14,371 nucleotides of DNA from UBA2277 sp035477615 (GCA_035477615.1 DATIKJ010000024.1:1-14371); one strand, 5' to 3'; positions 6,740 through 13,933 are shown, counted from the first letter of the stretch. A program made the numbers and translations. The notes: generated from the letters alone by a model not told the origin.

Positions 6740-7315
6740 TTTGATTTATTCTACTCATGCAATCAGTGGATGCCTTGGCAGTAAAAGCCGAAGAAGGACG
6801 TTTCAAGCCTGCGAAAGTTATCGGGGAGGTGGCAAGAACTTATGATCCGGTAGTGTCCGAATGGGGAAACCTAACCAGATTTATCTGGTTGTCATTTGTC
6901 AATTTATTGACGAATTTCGGGAACTTGGGGAACTGAAATATCTAAGTACCCAAAGGAAAAGAAATCGAATGAGAACCCCTTAGTAAGCGACGAGCGAACA
7001 GGGGCGAGTCTAAACCACGAATTTATTCGTGGGGTTGCAGGGCCAGACACAACGTAGTTTTTCTGATAGAAGAACAATTTGGAATAGTTGACCATAGGGG
7101 GTGAGAGTCCCGTATTCGAAATTGGAAAAATTACAGTCTGGTACCTAAGTAAATCTAGAGACGGCAAACTCTAGATCGAATCCGGGCCGACCACGGTCCA
7201 AGACTAAATACTTTTACTGACCGATAGTGAACTAGTACCGCGAGGGAAAGGTGAAAAGAAGGGTGAGTAGCCCTATTAAAAGATCCTGAAACTGATTGCT
7301 AACAAACAGACGGAG

Positions 7316-7617
7316 CCCCTTCATTCTGGGGTTTAAAATGACTTATGCATTATGTCTATGTCTTGCACAATTTGAAGTCGAAACAATATTATTTTGGTTG
7401 CACAGATGATCTTCGAAGAAGATTCTCAGAGCACAAAAATGGAGAAAATGTTTCAACCAAGTCAAATTGTGAATATTGGAAATTAATTTTTTATGAGGCA
7501 TATCTTTCTAAAAAAGATGCGCTAATTAGAGAAAAACAACTCAAAAGACATAGTAGTGCCAGTATTTTCTTAAAGAAAAGACTAATTAATTCATTAATAG
7601 AACTCGGAATGAAGGGG
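7316..7617 (+). mobile_element. Helix-25 insertion with terminal inverted repeats, encoding a GIY-YIG protein
   Basis: The 302-bp insertion replaces the tip of 23S helix 25. It starts with CCCCTTCATTCT and ends with GGAATGAAGGGG, an 11-bp perfect inverted repeat that would stack on the remaining helix (GACG/CGTC outside it). The same ends bound the helix-68 insertion. It lacks the P, Q, R and S elements of a group I intron and sits at a site known for intervening sequences in other bacteria, which RNase III cuts out without religation. The RNA may therefore be excised to leave a nicked 23S, or stay as an expansion. The mechanism is inference; the shared ends are directly visible. Confidence 0.7.
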
Positions 7618-7620
7618 TGA
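7345..7620 (+). CDS. GIY-YIG endonuclease-like protein inside the 23S gene
   Basis: The 91-residue protein is a single GIY-YIG nuclease domain. YVYVL (3-7) and YYFGCTDDLRRR (15-26) correspond to the GIY and YIG strands and the catalytic Arg region; EHK (29-31) and REKQLKR (62-68, with Glu63 as the metal-binding residue) complete the active site. It resembles the small stand-alone UvrC-like GIY-YIG proteins (YhbQ/UPF0213 type). In intron-borne relatives such nucleases cut an empty target site to promote copying of their host element. Its last four codons (Gly-Met-Lys-Gly) are the 3' inverted repeat of the insertion, and the TGA falls on the first exon bases, so gene and element are closely fitted. 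ATG at 7345 is the first in frame; no strong ribosome binding site is seen. Translation from an rRNA precursor is assumed. Confidence 0.85.
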   Translation: MHYVYVLHNLKSKQYYFGCTDDLRRRFSEHKNGENVSTKSNCEYWKLIFYEAYLSKKDALIREKQLKRHSSASIFLKKRLINSLIELGMKG

Positions 7621-8923
7621 CGTCGTGCCTATTGAAGAATGAGCCGGCGAGTTACTCAACACAGCAAGGTTAACCGATAAGTTTCGGGAAGCCGAAGGGA
7701 AACCAAGTCTTAACAGGGCGTGTAGTTGTGTTGTGTAGACCCGAAACCAGGTGAGCTAACCATGAGCAGGGTGAAGGTTGAAGAAATTCAACTGGAGGCC
7801 CGAACGGGTTGATGTCGCAAAATCATCCGATGACTTGTGGTTAGAGGTAATATGCCTAACGAACCTGGAGATAGCTGGTTCTCCTCGAAACATGTTTTGG
7901 CATGGCCTCGTATTTACGGTATGGGGGGTAGAGTGCTGAATGGACTTTGCGAATAAAATCGTAATTTCCAACCAAACTCCGAATACCCATATCAATTGTA
8001 CGGGAGTCAGTGGCTGGGGGCTAAGCTCCAGTCGCAAAAGGGAAACATCCCAGACCCTCAAATAAGGTCTCTAAATATATATTAAGTGGTAAAGGACTTG
8101 TCATTTCTCAGACACCTAGGAGGTCGGCTCAGAAGCAGCCATCCTTGAAAGAAAGCGTAACAGCTCACTAGCCGAGAGATACAAGACCGAAGACGTAACG
8201 AGGCTCAAATATATTACCGAATTTAGGGATTCGCATCGCAAGATGTGAGTGGTAGAGGAGCGTTCCTGTGGCTTTGAAGGCTGACCGTAAGGTTTGCTGG
8301 AGCAGCAGGAAGTGAGAATGCCGGCATGAGTAGCGTAATAAAGTGAGAATCTTTATATCCGAATGAGCAAGGTTTCCTACGCAACGTTCGTCGACGTAGG
8401 GTAAGGCGACCCTTAGGTGAGGCCATAATGGCGTAGCCGATGGATTACTGGTCGATATTCCAGTCCTTGTCTGTAATCGTTATTAACTGGGGCGGGACGA
8501 AGTTGGATAGTCTGGGCGGTGTGTTGAAGATACATTCGCTTAAGCAGTTAGTCAGTCACTATTGGCAAATCCGTAGTGGCGTTTAAACAAGCTGTAAACA
8601 CGAGTCTGCCGTAAGGTGGGCAAGCCAGATGACTTCAGTTTCCGAGAAAAGCGTCGCAGTGAGAGTGCAGATAATCCGTACCACAAACCGACACCGGTGC
8701 TCTGGTCGAGTAGACCAAGGATAGCGAGAGAACTCTTCTTAAGGAACTCGGCAAATTAGCTAGGCGTAAGTTCTACGAGATGCCTTGCCCTGAGCAATAT
8801 CAGGGCTACAACAAAAGATTACAAAGGGGCTGTTTAACAAAAACACAGGTCTGTGCAAAAGAGAAATCTTAGGTATACAGGCTGAAACCTGCCCAGTGCC
8901 GGAAGGTTAAATGCGTGGCTGAT

Positions 8924-9017
8924 CCCCTTCATTCTGAGGCTTATTAGATTATCGTTAGTATATTTGCTATAAAGGCAAAATAACTCTCGAAATTTGATAG
9001 GCAATGGAATGAAGGGG
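8924..9017 (+). mobile_element. Helix-68 insertion, short copy with the same terminal inverted repeats
   Basis: The 94-bp insertion starts with CCCCTTCATTCTG and ends with GGAATGAAGGGG, base for base the ends of the helix-25 insertion, and sits in helix 68. The internal 70 bases are A/T-rich, carry no reading frame of note and do not resemble the GIY-YIG gene apart from limited similarity beside the right end (ATAG about six bases before the repeat). It looks like a non-autonomous relative of the larger element. Whether it is excised from the rRNA is unknown. Confidence 0.65.
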
Positions 9018-9074
9018 CTAGGCTGCAATTGAAGCCCCGGTGAACGGCAGCAGTAACTATAACTGTTCTATGGT

Positions 9075-9390
9075 GGAATGCTAACTGCCATAGTGAGGTA
9101 TTCAAACCTCCTTTATCGTGTGCAGAAAAAACGATGAAGAAAACTTGACCAAATGCTGGAACGTCTGAGAATCCTACACTAGTTGACTTCGGATAATATT
9201 CGGGTCATACTAATAATGTGATAGGTGCAGAAAATCAGCAGGAAAGACTAGAATTTATTCTAGAATCCTCACACACTATACGTCAGGCACTTTTTAAGTG
9301 AAGATATAGTGGCGGCTGCATAGCGATATGCAGGATCACTCGGTTTTTAGGGTGATCATAATTTTTTGAAATATAAAAATGAAGAATACA
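9075..9390 (+). ncRNA. Group I intron in 23S after position 1931, no ORF
   Basis: The exon end CTATGGT (9068-9074) pairs with the guide GCCATAG (9087-9093), with the expected U-G wobble at the splice site (P1). Core helices are visible: P3 CTTGAC/GTCAGG, P4 TGCTG (9154-9158)/CAGCA (9236-9240), P6 arm CTAGAAT/ATTCTAG, P7 ACTAT (9275-9279)/ATAGT (9306-9310), P8 CACTT/AAGTG and S element AAGATATAGT (9301-9310), then two P9 hairpins. Group I introns after position 1931 are known in Thermotoga and Simkania. Joining 9074 to 9391 restores the conserved 23S sequence. The last intron base is A, not the near-universal G. Confidence 0.85.
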
Positions 9391-9410
9391 AGCGAAATTC
9401 CTTGTCGGGT

Positions 9411-10085
9411 CAGCGGAGAGCAAGCCCGACGTAAAAAACTGACTCATATCGGTGAAGCCCTGAAGCAACAGGGTGATATCGAGGGAAGTCGGTCGCGAAA
9501 GCGACTTGACCCCGTAACGACTGATTCCGAGTTGAGAATATCAACAAAGATGAGAGGTATGAGAAATATACCTAACACGTCAGTACTGCAAGAAATGGGC
9601 TGGTACCTATCGGGTTATTCCGACGGAGAAGGCAGTTTCTGTATTAGTTTTTCTCCGAGAAGTAAGTTGCGAATTGGACTAGAAGTTAGACCAAGTTTTT
9701 CAGTAAGTCAAAATGGTGACCGATCTGAAGTTTTAAGATTATTTCAAGAAACTTTTGGTTGTGGAACTATTAGACCTGATAGAAGTGATAAGACTTTAAA
9801 GTTCGAGATGCGCAATCTGAGTGATCTAATTGAAAAAGTGATTCCGTTTTTTAAACGGTTTCCACTTAAATCTTCTAAAAATAAAGATTTTGAACTGTTT
9901 TCTAAAGTTTGTCTAATGATGAATAAAGGAAAACACAGAGAAAAAACTGGTTTGAAAAAGATAATTCAGTTAGCAACACAAATGAATGCTTCCGGTAAAA
10001 GAAAATACACGAGACGAGATTTAATCAATTTCCTGTAGTAAAGGTATAGTCTGTGCCATTGGTAACAATGGATTGAGTAATAACG
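9411..10085 (+). mobile_element. Group I intron in 23S after position 1951, with LAGLIDADG gene
   Basis: The exon end GTCGGGT (9404-9410) pairs with the guide GCCCGAC (9424-9430), with the U-G wobble at the splice site. P4 TCGGT/ATCGA, P5 CCCTG/CAGGG, the GAAA-capped hairpin GTCGC/GCGAC, R-like GTAACGACTGATTC (about 9514-9527) and S-like AAGGTATAGTCTG (10041-10053) form the core; P7 is GACT/AGTC. The intron ends in the required G (10085), and the joined exons read GTCGGGT-AAGTTCCGACC as in normal 23S. The endonuclease gene lies between R and S, in the P8 loop. The site matches that of the LAGLIDADG-bearing L1951 intron of Coxiella burnetii (from memory). Confidence 0.9.
9550..10038 (+). CDS. 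LAGLIDADG homing endonuclease encoded in the position-1951 intron
   Basis: The 162-residue protein has one LAGLIDADG motif, WYLSGYSDGEGSF (18-30), in which Glu27 is the expected metal-binding acid. A single motif means it should work as a homodimer that cuts the intron-less 23S site around position 1951 and so spreads its intron; some relatives also help splicing. Following segments (LRIGLEVRPSFSVSQ, LRLFQETFGCGTI, LKFEMRNLSDLIEKVIPFF) fit the beta-beta-alpha repeats of the fold. The frame stays open upstream through the 20-nt exon to 9379, but those residues come from conserved rRNA and intron core, so a start inside the intron is preferred; ATGs at 9550, 9559 and 9598 are all possible. No convincing ribosome binding site is seen. 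The stop codon lies just before the S element. Confidence 0.88.
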   Translation: MRGMRNIPNTSVLQEMGWYLSGYSDGEGSFCISFSPRSKLRIGLEVRPSFSVSQNGDRSEVLRLFQETFGCGTIRPDRSDKTLKFEMRNLSDLIEKVIPFFKRFPLKSSKNKDFELFSKVCLMMNKGKHREKTGLKKIIQLATQMNASGKRKYTRRDLINFL

Positions 10086-10179
10086 AAGTTCCGACCTGCA
10101 CGAAAGGTGAAACGACTTTGTAACTGTCTTGAGAAGAGACTCGGCGAATTTGAATTGGCTGTGAAGATGCGGCCTACTG

Positions 10180-10213
<34 letters not shown>

Positions 10214-10629
10214 ACAACTTGGCACTGAAATGTGTAAAGTAACTGTTTAGCATAGGAGGGAGTACCAGTATTTATATTGGTACATCAATGAAATACCTCT
10301 CTTTGCTATATACGTTTCTAACCTAATCCAAATGCAAACTTTGGAAGGAACACTGTCTGGTGGGTAGTTTAACTGGGGAGGTTGCTTGCTAAAGAGTAAC
10401 GCAAGCGCACAAAGGTACCCTTTCTCCGGATGGAAATCGGAGTGTAAGCGCATAGGTATATGGGTGCTTAACTGTGAGACATACAAGTCGATCAGATACG
10501 AAAGTAGGTCTAAGTGATCCTCGTGTACTTCGTGGGAGGTACCGGGCTTAACGGATAAAAGCTACCCCGGGGATAACAGAGTAGTCGCACCTGAGCGTCC
10601 ACAGCGACGGTGCGGTTCGCTACCTCGAT

Positions 10630-10927
10630 AGACAATGACCCAAACATGTCGAGGAATAAATTTGGCTTATAACGAAGAATGCCTTGGAATGAACACCCAA
10701 AGGTTAACATCGTGGGAAGTCGGTCGAAAGACTTGACCCCGTAGAGACTGATTCAAAAGACCGTTTAGGTCTGAGATGAGATACCCTATTTTTTGAAGTA
10801 GGATATAAAACGCCAATAAGATTGAGTTACGAGTGAAATAATAAAGTAATTCAAACGAAAGATATAGTCCAAACCACTAGTAATAGTTGGAGAGCACAAA
10901 TACACATAGTTTTTATGTATATTTTTG
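10630..10927 (+). ncRNA. Group I intron in 23S after position 2504, no ORF
   Basis: The exon end CCTCGAT (10623-10629) pairs with the guide GTCGAGG (10648-10654), with the U-G wobble at the splice site. The core contains GTAGAGACTGATTC (R-like, 10741-10754) and a textbook S element AAAGATATAGTCC (10858-10870), giving P7 GACT/AGTC. The last base is G (10927), and joining 10629 to 10928 restores the peptidyl-transferase sequence CCTCGAT-GTCGGCTC. The 41-nt block 10714-10754 closely matches 9483-9527 of the position-1951 intron, so the two introns are relatives. No reading frame of significance is present. Confidence 0.88.
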
Positions 10928-11325
10928 GTCGGCTCAGCGCATCCTGGAGCTGAAGAAGGTTCCAAGGGTTGGTCTGTTCGCCCATTAAAGCGCTACGTGA
11001 GCTGGGTTCAAACCGTCGTAAGACAGGTTGGTCTCTATCCGCTGTCAGCGTGGGATTTTTGAGGGAGTTTGCCTTCAGTACGAGAGGACCAAGGTGAGCC
11101 ATTCCCTGGTGTGCCAGTTGTTGTCGTCAGACGCATTGCTGGGTAGCCACAATGGTATTGGATAATCGCTGAATGCATCTAAGCGAGAAGCCATTCCCAA
11201 GATGAGAAATCCATGTTTCGCAAGAAACGAAAGAACCGTAGTAGACCACTACGTTGATAGGCAGAGAGTGTAAGCAACGCAAGTTGTTTAGCTTATCTGT
11301 ACTAATGTTCGAAGAGTAAATCAAA

Positions 11326-11472
11326 AATTATATTGCGGTTTACTTACAGTAATCTATTCACTATTCAGGGCACAACCCAGAAGCAGTTTAACAATTTTTA
11401 AATTAAGACTCGTAAAAAGAGCTTGATTTTTCAGACCACAAGACAGGAAAGGGTTTTCCGAAACTTTTTCCT
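11326..11472 (+). other. 23S-5S spacer with 3' arm of the processing stem and a long hairpin
   Basis: 11333-11348 and 11350-11361 pair with the 5' arm before 23S (see the leader entry), with one bulged G between them. Further on, 11442-11456 pairs perfectly (two G-U) with 11461-11475 around a TCCG loop. This 15-bp hairpin runs into the first three bases of 5S and is a likely processing site. No gene is present. Confidence 0.6.
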
Positions 11473-11590
11473 GTCCGGTGATCTGAGCGACTTGGAACCA
11501 CCTCTTCCCATTTCGAACAGAGAAGTGAAACAGGTCAGCGTCGATGATAGTGACTGGGCAACCTTTTGCGAAAGTAGATCATCGCCGGGC
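11473..11590 (+). rRNA. rrf: 5S ribosomal RNA
   Basis: About 118 nt. The ends pair as helix I (GTCCGG with CCGGGC). The conserved 5S blocks are present: CCACCTCTTCCCATTTCGAAC (loop B/C region), AGAAGTGAAAC, GCGTCGATGATAGTG and TGCGAAAGTAG. It is the last gene of the rRNA operon and is followed at once by the terminator. The 5' end may be one base earlier. Confidence 0.93.
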
Positions 11591-11593
11591 AAA

Positions 11594-11623
11594 CAAAAAA
11601 CTCACCTTAGGGTGAGTTTTTTG
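11594..11623. terminator. Bidirectional terminator after 5S
   Basis: A symmetric hairpin, CAAAAAACTCACC with GGTGAGTTTTTTG and loop TTAG, has A and T runs on both sides. It can stop the rRNA operon on the plus strand and any transcript coming leftwards from the HEPN-like gene. Confidence 0.88.
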
Positions 11624-11813
11624 TTGGCTCATCAGACTTGCTCGGATAGATAACAGCTTACTCGTCATCTTTTCAATAACAATACAGTTATTGAAATATC
11701 TTCCTGCGTTTCCTGTTATATCTGGCGCCGATAATTACTTTGTCATTATCGTCTGGATATAATCGCCGTCTGATGAGAGTCTGGAATCATCGTGACGGTC
11801 AGAGAGGGTGAGA
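11624..11813. other. Gene-free spacer with two inverted repeats
   Basis: 190 bases without a credible gene. A 10-bp perfect inverted repeat TTTCAATAAC/GTTATTGAAA (11671-11680, 11687-11696) and a 7-bp one CGATAAT/ATTATCG (11729-11735, 11745-11751) are present. TATAAT occurs at 11758-11763 without a good -35. No tRNA, CRISPR repeat or direct repeat series was seen. It may be the edge of the inserted A/T-rich segment that carries the next gene. Confidence 0.4.
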
Positions 11814-12395
11814 TTATTTAGCTATTGGCTTGACTTGATTGGGAATATTTTCTTCAGGTTGGGGTAAAAACGGCCTTTTGTAATCTTCCCATGTATTAAT
11901 TATTCCAACTTTAATACTATCGTAATCCTCAATTATTTCTTCAGATAATTCACATAATTTATTTAATTCAGTATCTATGTTTTTATTTGGATCAGATAAA
12001 TCTTTTTCTGTTAGGCTCATTAATCTATGAACGTATTTATTTCTATAGTCTTTGAATTGAATTAATTTACTAATGAAAGTACTTTTACTTGGGAATTCAA
12101 ATACTCTTAGCATCTTTATCAAAGATTCTAATGGTTTATTCATTACATGATCTTGTTTTTTGGGATATATACGCCCATTTGTTGATCGAAACATAATTAT
12201 GTGCATAATATGGTGAATGTGAGTTGTAAGATGTGCGGAAATATAGTCAATTGCGTTAATATAAATTAGAACTCGTGTAAATATCCCTAGTGGATCTTCA
12301 GGATTGTTTTGTTTTCTGGCGAAATCTAGAATATTTTTTTTAACTCCGAAATTTTCGTGCTCAAGCGGAATGTAAGTAAATATCCCTGTTTTCAT
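11814..12395 (-). CDS. HEPN-like helical protein of unknown function
   Basis: The 193-residue protein is not recognised as a named family. It is rich in predicted helices, has a hydrophobic His-rich stretch (about 43-70, ISAHLTTHIHHIMHIIMF) and contains YRNKYVHRL at 117-125. The R-x4-H arrangement (Arg118, His123), preceded by a helix of charged and aromatic residues, is the hallmark of HEPN ribonuclease domains found in toxins, defence proteins and rRNA-associated nucleases. An acidic tail helix (140-162) follows, then a Pro-rich end. The call rests mainly on that motif. The gene is visibly more A/T-rich than its neighbours and lies alone beside the rRNA operon, which suggests acquisition by transfer. 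No antitoxin-like partner is adjacent. The ATG at 12395 lies eight bases after a -10 box, implying leaderless translation. Confidence 0.55.
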   Translation of the reverse strand: MKTGIFTYIPLEHENFGVKKNILDFARKQNNPEDPLGIFTRVLIYINAIDYISAHLTTHIHHIMHIIMFRSTNGRIYPKKQDHVMNKPLESLIKMLRVFEFPSKSTFISKLIQFKDYRNKYVHRLMSLTEKDLSDPNKNIDTELNKLCELSEEIIEDYDSIKVGIINTWEDYKRPFLPQPEENIPNQVKPIAK

Positions 12396-12402
12396 AAGGA
12401 GG

Positions 12403-12430
12403 ATTATAGTCGATATCTAAAAACTAACAA
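12403..12430 (-). promoter_or_regulatory. Leaderless promoter of the HEPN-like gene
   Basis: On the minus strand TTGTTA (12430-12425) and a perfect TATAAT (12408-12403) are separated by 16 bases. The predicted start site falls on or next to the ATG at 12395, leaving no room for a ribosome binding site. Confidence 0.5.
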
Positions 12431-12465
12431 CTTATTTGTGGTTTGTCAGGTTAATATTAATACAG

Positions 12466-12954
12466 ATGAGGAAATGGGGTTGGATACTAATTGGTATTTT
12501 ATTGGCCACACTGGCTTTGGCGCAGATCTTTTTGATGGGACTGCGATACGAAAGATTGGTTTATAACAGAATGGTGGATGGAGATACTTTTTGGGTGACT
12601 AATTTGCGGGATGGGAGTGAGTGGCGGGTGAGACTATGGGGGGTAAACGCACCAGACACAAAAAGTTGCTATTTTGACGAGGCAACAAAAATATTGGAAA
12701 AAGAGCTGACGACTAAGAAAGTTGAGTATGATAGACAAGGATATGATGGCTACGGCAGAATCTTGGCAAAAGTGTATGTGGATGGGGTGAATGTTGAAGA
12801 AATTTTGGTGGCTACTGGAGCGGCGTCGGTATATGATGCTTTTGAAGTACATGACCAGCTGAAACCGAGCAAGGTATATGTAGATGGTTTGAAAATATTG
12901 GAAGAGAAGGCTAAGAAAGAAAACTTTGGAATGTGGTCGGAAATGTGTATGTGA
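12466..12954 (+). CDS. Membrane-anchored thermonuclease (SNase-like)
   Basis: The 162-residue protein has an N-terminal hydrophobic segment (WILIGILLATLALAQIFLMG, 6-25), probably an uncleaved anchor or signal peptide, and an SNase/TNase domain. Seen: NRMVDGDTFWV (34-44, metal-binding Asp38/Asp40), WRVRLWGVNAPDT (53-65, with the Arg matching Arg35 of staphylococcal nuclease and an acidic residue near the Glu43 position), and YDGYGRILAKVYVDGVNV (93-110, with Arg98 matching Arg87). Such enzymes cut DNA and RNA with calcium; outside the cell this one could obtain nucleotides, which fits an organism with limited biosynthesis. ATG at 12466 was chosen because it precedes the anchor with a normal charged n-region; a TTG at 12436 adds ten residues. 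No clear ribosome binding site. The next gene follows after 15 bases. Confidence 0.85.
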   Translation: MRKWGWILIGILLATLALAQIFLMGLRYERLVYNRMVDGDTFWVTNLRDGSEWRVRLWGVNAPDTKSCYFDEATKILEKELTTKKVEYDRQGYDGYGRILAKVYVDGVNVEEILVATGAASVYDAFEVHDQLKPSKVYVDGLKILEEKAKKENFGMWSEMCM

Positions 12955-12969
12955 TAGAATGCGGGTAAT

Positions 12970-13422
12970 ATGCAAAAAGAAATTCTGAACGGCGAAGTAA
13001 TGCAGGAATTTATGGATGGATTTGCGGATGAAGGATGGAAGGTAAATGGAAATTCAATTGTTTTAGAAAGCGAGGATGGTGAAGAGTGGTTTGAATATAA
13101 TGATCTTGGAAGAGAAGGTGAAGTTGGGGCAAAAGAGATTGTCTTGTGGAAAGGAGATTTTCCTTATGTATTGCAGGAGGATGTAAACGATGAGGGAACT
13201 GAAATTAGGTATTACTTGACAGTGCCACCATATAAAGATGAATATTTTAATTGGAGAGATAATTGGTTTGGGGTAGTTTATGGCCCTGATGGTAAGATGA
13301 ATCCAATAAGGAGGGTAAAAGGTTTACCAAGAAAGATTGATATGGATAAAACGGTGGAGTTGTTTTTGAGACAGGTAGCGGAGAAGAGTTTCGCGACGCC
13401 CATTTTGGTAAAGGCAAAATAG
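12970..13422 (+). CDS. Hypothetical acidic protein
   Basis: 150 residues, not recognised. It is soluble-looking, with no signal peptide or membrane segment, acidic in the first two thirds (for example ESEDGEEWFEYNDLGREGEV) and basic near the end. Aromatic-rich strands (GEEWFEYND, FPYVLQEDV, IRYYLTVPPYKDEYFNWRDNWFGVVYGPDG) suggest a compact beta fold. It follows the thermonuclease gene by 15 bases and is probably co-transcribed. An inhibitor or accessory role for that nuclease is conceivable but has no support beyond position. ATG at 12970 is the only good start; no strong ribosome binding site. Coding is supported by its length and plus-strand codon use like its neighbours. Confidence 0.7.
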   Translation: MQKEILNGEVMQEFMDGFADEGWKVNGNSIVLESEDGEEWFEYNDLGREGEVGAKEIVLWKGDFPYVLQEDVNDEGTEIRYYLTVPPYKDEYFNWRDNWFGVVYGPDGKMNPIRRVKGLPRKIDMDKTVELFLRQVAEKSFATPILVKAK

Positions 13423-13427
13423 CGAGT

Positions 13428-13452
13428 AAAAAAGCCCTCCGAGTGGAGGGCT
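13428..13452 (-). terminator. Terminator of the two-TM membrane protein gene
   Basis: An 8-bp perfect stem AGCCCTCC/GGAGGGCT with a 4-base loop is followed on the minus strand by six Ts. On the plus strand there is no T-run, so it serves the minus-strand gene. Confidence 0.8.
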
Positions 13453-13459
13453 AGCTGGG

Positions 13460-13933
13460 CTATATTATGTATTTCATTATTATGTCGGTACCAAAGAAAA
13501 AGATAACGACGGCAAAAAAGAGGGTGACTGTTGAATAAACTATTTTTTTGAGCATATAGTTTTCAATTTCAATCTTAGCTGGAGTTTCGGAGTACAGGGA
13601 GACGTCGCTATATCCGAAAATTTGGTAATTTCCTGATGGCGGATTTTTGAGGACAAAGTAGAATGAGTTTTCGCCAGGTGGAGGTGGAATGAATTCGGAG
13701 TAATATCTCAGTTTTGAGTTTTGACCTACGAGGTGAAAGAAGTCGTCACTTCTGATGGTGATATTGGCGTCGTCAGGTAGGTTCAGATAGTTCAAGGGAC
13801 TTGCCTGACTAATTTCGTGAGGACCGATATCAACGGTTTTTGCCGAGTTAAAGTCGGTAAAAAAGTGGACAACGCCGAGAATAATTAGAACAACCATGGC
13901 AATCCAGAGAATGATGCCGATCACAGTTTTCAT
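13460..13933 (-). CDS. Small membrane protein with two transmembrane segments, unknown function
   Basis: 157 residues. An N-terminal membrane segment (about 4-24, VIGIILWIAMVVLIILGVV) and a C-terminal one (about 131-150, VYSTVTLFFAVVIFFFGTDII) flank a central domain of roughly 100 residues. That domain looks beta-rich (ITIRSDDFF, LRYYSEFI, NSFYFVLKNPPSGNYQIFGYSDVSLY) with a PPPPGE loop. Topology would put it outside the cell between two helices. It is not recognised as a known family; it might be a sensor-like or envelope scaffold protein. The start is supported by AAGGAG seven bases upstream, and it has its own strong promoter and terminator, so it is a single-gene unit. Confidence 0.78.
   Translation of the reverse strand: MKTVIGIILWIAMVVLIILGVVHFFTDFNSAKTVDIGPHEISQASPLNYLNLPDDANITIRSDDFFHLVGQNSKLRYYSEFIPPPPGENSFYFVLKNPPSGNYQIFGYSDVSLYSETPAKIEIENYMLKKIVYSTVTLFFAVVIFFFGTDIIMKYII

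Noticed and set aside
7756..8426. Minus-strand reading frames inside 23S exons
   Set aside because: They are antisense to conserved rRNA helices, and their openness reflects rRNA sequence constraints.
9379..9549. Upstream extension of the LAGLIDADG reading frame through the 20-nt exon and the intron core
   Set aside because: These codons come from conserved rRNA and ribozyme sequence and add residues unlike homing endonucleases; the open frame is probably incidental.
11423..11653. Plus-strand reading frame across 5S rRNA
   Set aside because: It lies over the 5S gene, its processing hairpin and the terminator; the translation has no protein-like features.
11624..11813. CRISPR array or tRNA in the spacer after 5S
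   Set aside because: There are only two unrelated inverted repeats, with no regularly spaced direct repeats and no cloverleaf.
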